This document shows, one piece after another, positions 7,386 to 17,500 of a stretch of 64,000 nt of DNA (its first letter is position 1; each line of letters starts with the position of its first letter). A program made the position numbers and the translations under genes. The stretch comes from Rubinisphaera italica (GTDB taxonomy: Bacteria; Planctomycetota; Planctomycetia; Planctomycetales; Planctomycetaceae). The stretch is taken from positions 558,001-622,000 of the forward strand of contig NZ_SJPG01000001.1 in NCBI RefSeq assembly GCF_007859715.1, in the 5' to 3' direction. The notes beneath the pieces were generated by a model. The model was not told the DNA's origin. It saw nothing but the letters and a program-made list of their open reading frames with translations, and did no database searches.

Positions 7386-9330
7386 TCAATACTCTCCAGC
7401 AGTTGGTAAAGGCTCAAACCGATAACGGGGATGAAGATGTCGTTTGAGCTTGCCTTCCGCCGGAGGCTCTGTCAGCGGCTGATAGGGATCCTCAATGCCT
7501 ATGTTATCCATGGATCGTTGGAGTGCGGCGGCTCGCTGAGTCGCTGCCACCGTCAATCCGAGTTGTCCAGCGATCTCTTTTTCCGTCAACTTTCTTTCAT
7601 CTCCTGAGCGATTACGTAAGTCAACAATCTGGCGACGAAATGCTTCACGCTGCGGCGGATTGAACAGATCAACTTGCAGCCGCTGCTCCAGCGGTTCGCT
7701 GAGGGCCTGTTGGGCGATAGTAGACTCCAATAGGTCACCCAGTCGCAACCGAAAACGGGCCCGCAATACGAAGCCTCCTCCATCAAAGAGTTGATGGGGA
7801 TAGACCGCAATTTTGGGGATCAATTTCTGAATCAGCGTGCGGAACTCCCAACTCTCGATCGCATGCTCTTTGAGACAACCGATCGCCAGACTTTTGAGTT
7901 CTTCAATGCTGGGAATCGACAGGTTGACTGGAGCAGGTTTCTGCAGTCGCTTCAGGCACTTTCGTTGATCTTTCAATTCGGATTCAATCCGAGGGATCTC
8001 TCGCTGAACAGTCTCACTGGAATTCCCTTCTCGAATAAAGTTCACAAGATTATCCAGTTCACGCTCCAGTTTCTCGATTTGTTGCTGACAGCGAATCCGT
8101 TCATCAGGAACGCGTGACTCGATGTTTTCAATCTCTTGACGGACTTCAGCCATAAAGGTGTCATCGAAATCGGGCAACGCTTCCACCGCCTGAAAGACAG
8201 CAGCCATGATTTTTTCAGCGGTAAGGGGACCATCCACGGATGCTCCATTCCAACACACGTGTGATCGCGCCCCATCACACATCAGATGATCTTTTTGGCC
8301 GTGACCACCAAACACATATTTGCGTCCGCAGATTCCACAGACAATCATTTGACCGGGGAACCGTGTCCGTTTTTTGGAAACATTTTTGCGGGTGTCACGG
8401 CCATTGCTTCCATTCCTGGCAAACTTGGCGTTTCGCTCGTCCAAAAGAGCGATCACACGGTCATATCGTTCGGGGTCAATAAACGCCAAATGTGGACATT
8501 ATCGGTCGTTCCATTCTTCAGGTGGTGTTTTTTACAGACTTACGCCGGCCCGTTTTGTTGATCCTAACAGACTTCTGTCGGCCGCCCTCGCGAATACCTT
8601 TCAACTTTGCGTTGCGTGTCACGCGACCAACCATTCGACTATCCCATTCTCCATTCCTTGCGTATGGGCCAACCGGCACGCCAGACTCATTCAACCAATC
8701 AGACACATCGGTAAAAGTGGCTCCCTCCTCCAACATCGAAAACCATCGGTCGTAAATTAGCTCAGCCTCAGGGTCTTTCTTGACGTCCAGATCTGATTCG
8801 GCTCCTTCTGGCACGATGTAACCGTAGATCATCCGCTCCAAGGCACCGCCGTTCTTCCGTCGATTTTTCAGTGATCGCCTGATTCGGTCAGATGTGTCAC
8901 GATTGCTGCGTTCGTGATGCCAACTCAACATCATCGCACTGTCGCGCCAGTTGTCATCAAAGGTGTCGACGCGATCGTTGATTGCGATTAATCGCGTGTC
9001 CGAGTCTTCACAGTCTTCGCAGACCTGATAAGCGTATTGCCGACGGCAGATCCGGCTCAGGTCCTCGGCAATCACCAGATCGTAGTTGCCTGAATCAATG
9101 TAATCACCGAGCCGCAGAAATTCCTCGCGGTCAAGGTACTCTCCGCTGCCCTGACTTTTAATGACGGTACATTCTACAGGCCCTTCGTAGTGTTCAGAGA
9201 TATAACTATGAACCAACGCTTCCTGATCATCAAGACTTCGTTCATCCTGATGTTCCGTACTGATTCGACAAACCGCAACGACTCGCAGAGTCACGCCGTT
9301 ACTAGGTAGAAGAGGAATTCTCAAAGTCAT
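7386..9330 (-). pseudogene. large serine recombinase, frame-disrupted
   Basis: The 5' part (8518-9330) gives the catalytic resolvase domain: VAVCRISTEHQDERSLDDQ with the R-x-S nucleophile region, LVIAEDLSRICRR, then the recombinase domain with IYGYIVPEG and WLNESGVPVG. The 3' part (7386-8489) gives the zinc ribbon CGICGRKYVFGG...C, a long coiled coil and a C-terminal helix-turn-helix (LTEKEIAGQLGLTVAATQRA). The halves are joined by a +1 shift near the A6 run at 8530, where PPEEWNDR would continue the protein, plus a TAA before CPHLAFIDPE. Two lesions suggest a dead gene. The family integrates islands and phages by single-step recombination. The A-AAA-AAC heptamer present would give -1, not the needed +1. 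Confidence 0.75.
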
Positions 9331-9414
9331 CGCTAAGCTCCTTACGGAGCCAACTTGTTCCTACGATTGACACAGTGTGCCAATCAGCATGACAACTCAT
9401 GAGAAACCCTGGGG

Positions 9415-9502
9415 ACCTGTGACCACAGGTGACTTTCCATAAATACATGTTGAGTTTAGGAGTTGTGACGTAAACGCCTATTCGGAAATACTTTATGGAA
9501 AG
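9415..9502. promoter_or_regulatory. palindrome and inverted repeat upstream of the recombinase
   Basis: 9415-9430 is a perfect palindrome ACCTGTG-AC-CACAGGT with 7-base arms. Next to it, CTTTCCATAAA (9433-9443) is repeated inverted as TTTATGGAAAG (9492-9502), 11 of 11 bases, with 48 bases between. Both lie 85-172 bases before the recombinase start. They could be recombinase attachment-site arms or operator sites. Region 9331-9532 has no gene. Confidence 0.45.
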
Positions 9503-9532
9503 ACATAAGTAGATTCCCTCTCTCTCCGCTTT

Positions 9533-9772
9533 TCAAACTGCCCCGGCCTCAAATTCCTGTAAAAATAGGGTTTTGAGCGGTGTGGCCAGTTTCGGAAATT
9601 GAAACTGTGCCAAAACTGTGTCAAATTTGATGCTTGGTCGAGTCATCAATTGCTTCTCTTGATTCAGAACGGCCGGACTGAACTTCAAGGCCGGTCGATG
9701 AAAGCGTTTACGGCGAGGCCGTCTCTGCAGGCGTCGAGGGAGCGGGGATTTGTTGGGGGTGCGTCGTTTCAT
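9533..9772 (-). pseudogene. remnant of a JAMM-peptidase gene (5' end only)
   Basis: The frame from ATG 9772 encodes 79 residues. It begins with a basic stretch and then HRPALKFSPAVLNQ, which parallels [14 protein letters not shown] of the JAMM gene at 475-1182. After that point the similarity ends and there is no JAMM motif. It overlaps the preceding zinc-tail gene by 65 bases, just as the intact JAMM gene overlaps the intact E2-like gene. I infer a JAMM gene cut off after about 35 codons, possibly by the event that brought in the recombinase. It could also be a non-coding shadow. Confidence 0.45.
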
Positions 9773-10190
9773 AATGGTTGTCCTCTTCTTCGAGTTCAGG
9801 ATCAGTTTCAGAAAGGGTTTCGTAACAGGCTTCGCAATAGCCATCGGTCAGGCAGTTGCTGCAGAAGTCGTGATTGCATTCGTTGCATGTATTGAGGCAA
9901 TCCCTGCAATGGTGTGTCGAGCACTCCTCACAACATTGCAGGCGGGAACAGCAGAGCGAGTCGTGGCAATTCCGACAGGAATCGCAGCACTGCTGGCAGT
10001 AGGGATCTTCACAGCCACTGCAGAGGATGAGGTCGTCATCGCTGCAACTGGTTCCACAATCCAGACAGGGGGTGCCGTACCACTCTTTGAGGGTGACGTA
10101 AGCCGAGTCGTCGTTGTACGTGTTGAGTGTGTTGGCGACGATCAGAAAGATGGCAGTTAGCGAGAAGCAGTCGATGGCGGCGAGCGGCAT
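9708..10190 (-). CDS. truncated E2-like/zinc-cluster paralogue
   Basis: The 160-aa protein contains FLIVANTLNTYNDDSAYVTLKEW, matching [23 protein letters not shown] of the 353-aa protein, and then the same tandem C-x2-C-x4-C-x2-C tail (CPATTERN units CSGC, CQQC, CRNC, CEEC, CRDC, CNEC, CSNC, CEAC). The E2 core with HPH and the candidate cysteine is missing, so it could not work as an E2. Its ATG overlaps the TGA of the upstream gene by one base (TGATG), so it is translated from that coupling. Either a decayed duplicate or a stand-alone zinc-cluster protein. Confidence 0.6.
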   Translation of the reverse strand: MPLAAIDCFSLTAIFLIVANTLNTYNDDSAYVTLKEWYGTPCLDCGTSCSDDDLILCSGCEDPYCQQCCDSCRNCHDSLCCSRLQCCEECSTHHCRDCLNTCNECNHDFCSNCLTDGYCEACYETLSETDPELEEEDNHYETTHPQQIPAPSTPAETASP

Positions 10191-10498
10191 CAGTAATCGT
10201 CCTGCATCAACACGGTCGTGAGCGTGTGATCCGCTTCCGTGATGATCCAGAATTTGTGGTGATCTTCAGAGTGATACACCGAGAAGACACGACCGCCCAA
10301 TTCCAGAGCCAGTTCGTTAGCCTGCCGACCTTCCGGACAGCAGTCCCCCCAGTCGCCCGTCAAATGACGTTTGAGAGCCGTAAAAACTTCAGCGTGAGAC
10401 AACTGAGCAAGAGCATTGGACGTGATCACAATTTGGCCGGGAGGGAAGCGTAGGCGGCCAGAGGAAGAAGAGTGAGAGTTATCGTTGAACGCAATCAT
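10190..10498 (-). CDS. small conserved protein with GDWGD motif
   Basis: From ATG 10498 (AAAGG six bases upstream) the protein has 102 residues: LRFPPGQIVITSNAL, then HLTGDWGDC, ELALELGGRVFSVYHS and FWIITEADHTLTTVLMQDDY. This pattern is a widespread unnamed family often carried on plasmids and islands (recalled). The open frame extends upstream to 10603, but that part has no conserved look. The stop overlaps the next start. No function can be given. Confidence 0.75.
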   Translation of the reverse strand: MIAFNDNSHSSSSGRLRFPPGQIVITSNALAQLSHAEVFTALKRHLTGDWGDCCPEGRQANELALELGGRVFSVYHSEDHHKFWIITEADHTLTTVLMQDDY

Positions 10499-10830
10499 AG
10501 AACCTTTCTGTTCAATAGGGCGGAGTGATGTGGTCGATGCATTCAGCACGAAGGAAGGCATTGGACAGAATGGAAAGCAGGATTGCCGGCATGTAGAAGC
10601 CAAACAGCAGGTTTGGCAGGCAGCGGTCGTGAATCGATTTACTGAAAGTGGAAAATCAGTTTATAAATTTCAATTGACCGCGAGTGAAGACTGCGACTGA
10701 AGAGTTATAGATCTCCATCATTCTATGATGACACGTTTTTGCCAATTGTTTAGCGGAACAGTCGCATTTGTCGAACTGGACCTATTTGTTAAGAACATGC
10801 GTTACCCAAGTGTCGATTAATTGAGCGGGA

Positions 10831-10912
10831 AGGATTACCTGGAGTGCATCGTCGGCCTGTTAGCCAGAGGGGAGTAGGTTCGAGTCACTTCGGGGAGGAG
10901 CGATTGATGGGA
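10831..10912 (+). other. tRNA-Asn-like relic in gene-free spacer
   Basis: Spacer 10499-10914 has no gene. Within it, GTCGGCCTGTTAGCC resembles a tRNA-Asn anticodon arm (GTT), followed after the usual 20-base spacing by GGTTCGAGTC, a T-loop sequence, and a GGGGAGGAGCGA end. T-stem and anticodon-stem pairing are broken and no 5' acceptor partner is seen, so it cannot be a working tRNA. It could be an old integration scar. Confidence 0.3.
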
Positions 10913-10914
10913 CG

Positions 10915-13167
10915 TCATGATGGTTGTAGTCTCGTAAATAGATAGAGGCAGCAGCAAACAAATAGTGTCATCAAGCTGCCCGCTCCTATGATAAATGCAG
11001 ACCAGGGATTAAGAGAAATTGCCTCATTCGATTCGACCTTCAACATCCACTTCCGATCTGCGACGGTGATTAGAAGTTTCTCGGTGTGCGTATATTGGTC
11101 GGAGTTTTCGAGTTTGTCTTGATAAAGGACGCGTTCTACTTCGCTGATATCTGTTACGGTGAGCAGTAGATTGTCGGCGGAGATCTGATTTCTCGTATTA
11201 TTGATAATGTCGGAAACGAGATAAACTGCGACGATGAAGCCGGCGAGGTTCGTATCCTCCAGAGTTGGTGCCTGGAGTATTTCCGATTCGTAGACCGGCA
11301 ACATGGCTAGGAAAGCAACTTCTTGATGTTCCTGTTGCACGAGCTGAATAGGTTCCGTCAACGAGATATCGTTTCGTCTGACGGCATCCAGCAATCCCTC
11401 GTATCGACTGGTTTCTGAGGAAAGGTCGTATCCCAGAGCCGCTTCGTTGCCTGTAAACGGAGAAATATATTGAACAGGAAAATAAACACTGTTCTGACCT
11501 GCTGGAACGAGTTCTCCAGCTGGGGTTTTCCAGCGAATACTGTAATCCAGATAACCACTTTTTCGTTCGTTGTCTTCGTGCTTGATACGGTCTTTACTGG
11601 CAACCCGTGGTGCCCATTCAATAGCGTGAATGGAAGGGCTGAAGTTGCGGACGGTATCTGCATATTCAACAAATTTCAGCTTTTCCGGGTGATCCAATTG
11701 GAAAAAACTCTGTAGTAAATGAAACTTGGCAAACTGGTCTCGAAGTTCCTGTTCCAGAGATAACGAAAGCCGGAAGGCCGTTTCTCGAATTTGAGTCGTT
11801 TTCGCTTGCTGCTGCCGATGTTGATAATTTAATGCGGCTAAGCATGACGCTAGAATTCCCAGCAAAAATGTTGTAGTCAGCAAAGTTGCTGCTACAGGGC
11901 GACGTTTTCGCCACTTCCCAATCCGTTCCCATAGACTGGGACGTCGTGCAAGTATTGGCTCACCGGTCTGATAACGACGTAAATCGTCTGCAAGTTCGCG
12001 GCTTGACTGATACCGCTTTTCAGGTTCTTTTTCGATGCACTTCAGACAGATGATTTCCAGATCAGTGGCGATGGCGGGATTGAGTCGAGTCGGTGCAACG
12101 GTATCGCCGTGTAGTATTTGAGTGATCGTTTCGGCAACGCTGGCAGCCAAATAGGGAGGACGTCCGGTTAATGTCTGGTATAGCACGACGCCGAGGCCAT
12201 AAACGTCAGTTCGCTGGTCAGCCAGTGTTGAGTCGGTAATCTGTTCGGGAGCCATGTAAGCTGGCGTTCCGAGCATTTCTCCAGTGCGTGTCAGAAACGT
12301 ATCCTGGTTAAAAACTTTGGCGAGCCCAAAATCCATTACGTAAGGGACATCGTTTCGGTCAATCAGGATGTTGTGAGGTTTAACATCCCGATGATACACG
12401 TCCATCTGATGGGCATAGTCGATGGCCATGGCAATTGGAATGAGGTACTTCGCAGCTTGTAAACTGGGCAAGGGGCCTGTTTTCAAGACTTCCTGAAGAC
12501 TACGCCCGTCGACATACTGCATGACCAGGTAAGGCGTTTCGCTATTCGAGCCAACTGAATAGAGACTGACGATATGCGGATGATCTAGTCGAGCAGTCGT
12601 ACGGGCTTCTGCAGTAAATCGTTCACGTGCAACGCGACTCTGTTGTGGGGCGTCAGTGTCCAGCAACTCTGAGCGGAGGAATTTCAGAGCGACATACCGC
12701 TCCGCAGATTTTTCGTAAGCTCGGTGAACAACGCCCATGGCTCCACGACCAAGGCATTCAAGGATCTGGTAACCATCCAGGTTTGCAGGGACTTGTCTGC
12801 CAGGCTCCCCGAGCGACGTCTGTTCAACGATCACTCCGGGAATGAGCTGCGGAGTCTTAAATGGATCACTGCTATTCGGCAATCCAGCTTTGTCTGGTAC
12901 GACTGGTAATATTTGATCGATGATCTGCGAGTATTGTGGATATGTTTTGCGGAGTTCGGCACGGGTTACACCAAGATCGTTCGGAGCAGTGTAATCGATC
13001 AGGAGAGCTAGTAACTCCGAGAAAAGTGCTCCTCTGTGTTCTTCGCCAATTTGAAGAAGCAAATCGTCCCATTGAGACTGAGGACTCTGCTTGAGCCGTT
13101 CTTCAAAATGATCACAAATCTGATCGATTTGCCGATCGATTTCAATTTTTGGATAAGGTGTCTTCAT
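10915..13167 (-). CDS. Ser/Thr protein kinase with CHASE sensor domain
   Basis: The 750-aa membrane kinase has an N-terminal region of about 130 residues, then a Hanks-type kinase domain (133-400): Gly loop GRGAMGVVHRA, Lys162, HRDVKPHN (259-266), DFG (279-281) and MAPEQ. A transmembrane segment follows (about 424-446). Residues about 480-715 read as a CHASE-type extracytoplasmic sensor (IHAIEWAPRV, YISPFTGNEAALGYDL, FLAMLPVY). A second membrane segment is near 722-745. All catalytic residues are present. CHASE domains bind small ligands and usually sit on histidine kinases; on a Ser/Thr kinase this is less common. The ECF sigma gene 278 bases upstream on the same strand suggests a signalling pair. 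Confidence 0.92.
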   Translation of the reverse strand: MKTPYPKIEIDRQIDQICDHFEERLKQSPQSQWDDLLLQIGEEHRGALFSELLALLIDYTAPNDLGVTRAELRKTYPQYSQIIDQILPVVPDKAGLPNSSDPFKTPQLIPGVIVEQTSLGEPGRQVPANLDGYQILECLGRGAMGVVHRAYEKSAERYVALKFLRSELLDTDAPQQSRVARERFTAEARTTARLDHPHIVSLYSVGSNSETPYLVMQYVDGRSLQEVLKTGPLPSLQAAKYLIPIAMAIDYAHQMDVYHRDVKPHNILIDRNDVPYVMDFGLAKVFNQDTFLTRTGEMLGTPAYMAPEQITDSTLADQRTDVYGLGVVLYQTLTGRPPYLAASVAETITQILHGDTVAPTRLNPAIATDLEIICLKCIEKEPEKRYQSSRELADDLRRYQTGEPILARRPSLWERIGKWRKRRPVAATLLTTTFLLGILASCLAALNYQHRQQQAKTTQIRETAFRLSLSLEQELRDQFAKFHLLQSFFQLDHPEKLKFVEYADTVRNFSPSIHAIEWAPRVASKDRIKHEDNERKSGYLDYSIRWKTPAGELVPAGQNSVYFPVQYISPFTGNEAALGYDLSSETSRYEGLLDAVRRNDISLTEPIQLVQQEHQEVAFLAMLPVYESEILQAPTLEDTNLAGFIVAVYLVSDIINNTRNQISADNLLLTVTDISEVERVLYQDKLENSDQYTHTEKLLITVADRKWMLKVESNEAISLNPWSAFIIGAGSLMTLFVCCCLYLFTRLQPS

Positions 13168-13445
13168 GGTGCAAGATCAAAACGAATGGCGAAACAACGG
13201 TTCCCGACAAGCACGATTCTGGTCGCAGTGAATTCAGATTGAAAGTCTTGACCTGGTTGTGTTTTGCTTAAGCCACGGGGATATCGATATTCAACAATCG
13301 CCTCTAATTATCTGATACGGCTTTCGAACACGAGAACTGAGCAAATTATGTCTGCGAGAATCAGGCTGACGAAGTTCATTTATACTATAGAACTCTGAAC
13401 GGAGTTGAATCGCTTTAAGTTCAATGATGTTGTTGCCATAGTTGA

Positions 13446-14078
13446 TCAGTCCTGCTGCGAACTGTTTTGCAGATACTGAGCCCAGAGAGAGCGAATGAGG
13501 CGGACTTTGCGTTCAATCGTGCGAATGCTGCATTGTTGATTGGCCGCCAGTTCTTCGTTTGTATAACCATCGAATTTTGCGATAGCTATTGTTTTGAGTC
13601 GTTCATCGCCCAGCTGTTCGATGAGCTGCTGCTTTTGTTCTGCGAGCGTCACAATAATCTCAGGAGAAGGTTCTTCTCCAATGACCTGATTGATGCCGTT
13701 TTGGCCGTTGTGATCCAGGCCAGCGAATGCGGAATCTCCCCGTACTAGACCAGAGCCACGGCGTTCACGGTGCGTGTGGCGAATTTGATCGATCACTTTA
13801 TGAGTGGTCATTAAAACGAGAATTCGCCACAAGTCAGTACGATCTGAGAGTCTCCTGATCTGCCCCTCTCTGACCGATCGAAACAGGCTGTTCATCACTG
13901 CGATGGCAACGTCTTCTTCGTCAACCACTCGCATCGTGAAGCCTTTCAGCTTGAACTGAGCAAGTCGAACGACCTTCTCGAAATAGGCGGTCCAGATAAT
14001 CTCTGTCGCTCTTGAGTCACCGATCTTCAGCGTGCTGATCCAGTGAGTCAGATCAGCTTCAGAATGAGGGCCCGACAT
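13446..14078 (-). CDS. ECF-type RNA polymerase sigma factor
   Basis: The 210-aa protein has a region-2-like part (VVRLAQFKLKG...VDEEDVAIAVMNSLF, LWRILVLMTTHKVIDQIRH) and a region-4-like helix-turn-helix (KTIAIAKFDGYTNEELAANQQCSIRTIERKVRLIRSLW). The layout fits the planctomycete ECF families that are encoded beside Ser/Thr kinases (established knowledge). No anti-sigma factor is visible; phosphorylation by the adjacent kinase is a plausible control. It diverges from the giant gene across 444 bases, so that gene is a candidate target. Spacer 13168-13445 holds nothing I can call. Confidence 0.88.
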   Translation of the reverse strand: MSGPHSEADLTHWISTLKIGDSRATEIIWTAYFEKVVRLAQFKLKGFTMRVVDEEDVAIAVMNSLFRSVREGQIRRLSDRTDLWRILVLMTTHKVIDQIRHTHRERRGSGLVRGDSAFAGLDHNGQNGINQVIGEEPSPEIIVTLAEQKQQLIEQLGDERLKTIAIAKFDGYTNEELAANQQCSIRTIERKVRLIRSLWAQYLQNSSQQD

Positions 14079-14247
14079 TGTATCTCACGTTAATAAAGTA
14101 CGGCGAGCTGGAAATATTGAGCAAATCCCAGCAAAAATCAAATGATTTGGAAAACTAGTAAATTCACCTAAAAGAATGTCGCTAAATTCGCCCATTTAAC
14201 GTCCAGATAATAAAGGGGGAGTGAAATTTTCGGACATTTGGGGATTC

Positions 14248-14351
14248 TCAGGGACGAATTTGTTCCTCAAATCCTGTTTGTGCTCGACTTTGCCATATGA
14301 CAAAATGTATAGTTTACGCTCGGATACTGTATTGAACAGTTCGTCCCTCAG
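14248..14351. promoter_or_regulatory. long inverted repeat in the sigma/giant-gene spacer
   Basis: CTCAGGGACGAATTTGTTC (14248-14266) returns inverted at 14334-14351 with about 15 of 18 positions matching, around a loop of 67 bases. It sits in the 444-base divergent spacer between the sigma gene and the giant gene. It may be an operator pair, a terminator for reverse transcripts or a structured leader. No gene is seen in 14079-14522. Confidence 0.35.
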
Positions 14352-14465
14352 GTTGAAGTCTATCTCCGCCTCTTCATCCAACATCACATGCGTACTCTAT
14401 TAATACTGACCGATAAGCCCACTATTCGCAATACCGAATTTCTCTCCGACATTTACAACGTGACT

Positions 14466-14487
14466 AGCAAGCAAATAGCAAGCAAAT
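14466..14487 (+). repeat. perfect 11-bp tandem repeat upstream of giant gene
   Basis: AGCAAGCAAAT occurs twice head to tail, ending 35 bases before ATG 14523. The start itself has only a weak purine stretch (GAAATTGAAG) and no good Shine-Dalgarno. The repeat lies where a core promoter or leader would be. Confidence 0.5.
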
Positions 14488-14522
14488 AACTGACAGCTAT
14501 ATCTATTAACAGAAATTGAAGT

Positions 14523-17500
14523 ATGTTTCCGTTTAAAAGAAATGCAGAACGACTGGCTCAGTCGCGAAAAAAAGATCGTGTCAAACGAAAGAAGAAGCTC
14601 GAAGAGTTGTCGATTCAATTCGACTTGCTTGAAGAGCGAACCATGCTGGCAGGCGATGCAGGTGCTGTCGCTTTGGAAGCCATGGAGGCGACCGATGTCG
14701 TATCTTTGCTGGCGCCGGTCCAGACGCAGGATTTGCTTGCGGATCAGGGGGGCACAGCAGCGTCGGGGCAAGTTGCCGGAGGAGCAGGCAATGAGATTCC
14801 AGAAGCGGCACAGATTTCAGAATTGACTGCGAAAGAAGTAGTCTTTGTTGATGCCGGAGTCGCCAATTACGAGCAATTGCTGGCCGGAATCCTGGGCGAA
14901 GGCCGCGAAGTTGATATTTATCTACTTGATCAAGAGAGTGATGGTGTTGACCAGATCTCGAAATTGCTTTCAGGACGGAGTGATCTTTCCGCTGTCCATA
15001 TTTTGTCCCATGGTGAATCGGGGGCATTGCAGGTTGGAGATTCCTTGCTCTCGGCAGAAATGTTGGATGAGCGAGAACAGGAGATTGCTGGCTGGGGAGA
15101 TTCACTGGCTTCCGGTGGCGATTTGCTGCTTTATGGATGTGATATCGCATCGGGTGAATGGGGGATCGGGTTTGTTAATGATCTGAGTTTGCTTGTCGGA
15201 GCCGATGTCGCGGCTTCGTCTGATCTGACAGGCTCCGAGAATTTGTCGGGTGATTGGGAACTCGAATACACAACCGGATTTGTTGATGCGGGTGCGGCTT
15301 TCTCCGGGGCGAATTTCGTCGGCTTTGCCGGCTTGCTCGATTTGTCTCAAAACGGTGACGTGCTGACAATTACCGGCAGTGATGCAAATGATGATATCTC
15401 GGTCAATTCTATTGGGGGAGCATTAGGCGAATTCGTAGCTGGAGCTGTCGCAGTCACCGGAACGGCTGGAGACGGCATCTTTTTCGGTGTCAACGAAATC
15501 GTAATTGAAGGCGCGGGCGGGAATGACTCCATCGAGATCGATCAGGGGATCGACACGAATCTCCCTGGATTCCTGGGGAATCTTGGAAGTCAAATTGTGG
15601 GAATTGATGGATCGGGACTGGAATGGGAATTCCGCGGGGGCAGCGGAAATTTGATTATTAATAGTGGGCGCGATCTGACAATCGTGCGAGAACTGACTTC
15701 ACAAGGCAACATCGATGTCTTCGGAGCTGACATCCACTTCGAAGATAACACACTTGTTTCAACCGAATCTCTGATTTCGGGAGTCCACACTGCGGATTCC
15801 GGTTTTTTGCGTGTTACTGGTGATGCAATTCAGGTCGATTCCGGAGTCCAGATTCTCGCACGTGGTGGGAATGGATTTAATGCAGGCGATATCTCTCTGA
15901 TTGCCCAAGCGACAGAATTGCGGACTATTACTGCTCCGTTGATTGGCAGCTTTGCATCGATCACAGCCGAGGTCACGATCGCCGATGCGGTGATTGAAGG
16001 TCGCGATATTCGTATCGAAGCGACAGCCGATGATCGCAGCCCATCCGCCGAACCGACGCCGTATCTTCAGGAGTACATTGGCAACGTTGCCACGCTGCTG
16101 GAGACGATTCCTGGTTTGGTGCCGGATCTCTTTCCAGGTGTCGATGCGTCTGTCAATATTCGTGGTTCGGAGGCGCTGGTCTCCTTGAATAATGCCCAGA
16201 TTGTTTCGTCTGGAACGGTTGATATTCATTCGACCTCGAAAGCGGATGCGTCTGTCACGGCTGCGGCCACCAATGCGCGACCGAAGTTTGTCTCGCGGAC
16301 TGGTCAAACGAAAAATTATCTGACGAAAGGGGCAATTGCAGCCGGTGTGGGACGGGCGACTGCCGATGCTGAAACGCTGCTTGAGGGAACGACATCCATT
16401 GTTGCGATGGGTAGCGTGCTGGTCACTTCCGATGCCGGTACGACTGCTATCGTCAACGCGACAGCCACGCCGGCTGCTGGCAAGTCGAAAGTGCGTGGAA
16501 ATAGAAATGGCGTTAAACAAACGTCGAAAGCGAAGTCGACGGAAATCTCTTCGGCTTTCGCGGTCGCGAATACAGAGCTCGATTCAGATGCATTTGTCGG
16601 GCAGGATGTAGTCATCACATCGGGTGGAAGTGTGAATGTGCGAGCGATCGGAAAGGCGGTCACGACGCCAATTGCTGCTGCGACGACCTATGCTGATGGC
16701 AAAGTTGGAACGACGTTTGCCTTTGGCTATGACGTTTCCGACGTCGATTCGGTGGTGGCGGGAACGATCAACGCAGTTGGAGTCGCCGACCCTTTGCAGT
16801 TTGATCCTTCCAGTGCCGTTGATGTTGCCAATGATACAATCACGCTCCCGAACCACGGTATGAAGACGGGGGATACCGTCAAATACGATCCCGGTTTGAT
16901 GGGGACGAATATTGGAGGATTGTTTGGCGGAGAGACTTACACCGTCCTGGTTGTTGATGCCAATACGATACAGATCGCTCCTGCGGCACATATCGATCTG
17001 GACAACTCTCAAGTGGTTCCAGGCTCTCAGCATTCCTTCAACACGCTCGATGTCCTGGAGTTTGATCCTGCTTCTGGAACCAATGTCGATTTCACCACCA
17101 ATCGGTTCACGCTCCCAGGCCACGGGTTTCAGAATGGCGACATCTTGATTTATTCCGCCGATGGGAATGAGACCATTGGCGGCTTGGAAAACGGGGATGA
17201 ATATGTCGTTGTGCGAGCTGATGCCAACTCTTTCGAGCTCAAAGAGATCTTTTCTGATGAGTTCCTGTTCGACCTGACACCGGGCAATGTCGATTTAGTC
17301 AACGATACGATCACCGTTGTCGATCATGGACTGACCAACGGCGAATTGATCACGTATCACGCCAATGGGAACGAAGAAATTGGCGGTCTCGATGATGGCG
17401 ACGATTACGAAGTGATCGTTGTCGATGCGGATAATATTCAGTTGCGGGGTGTCTTTGATGATCTGACTGATCCTGCGATTGATCTGACGCTGCCGATCAG

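Noticed and set aside
8520..8545. Programmed -1 frameshift in the recombinase at A-AAA-AAC
   Set aside because: The downstream frame needs +1, and a TAA follows in that frame, so ordinary decay explains it better.
14196..14403. Short frames on both strands in the sigma/giant-gene spacer
   Set aside because: No ribosome site or recognisable pattern; the region is better explained as regulatory DNA with an inverted repeat.
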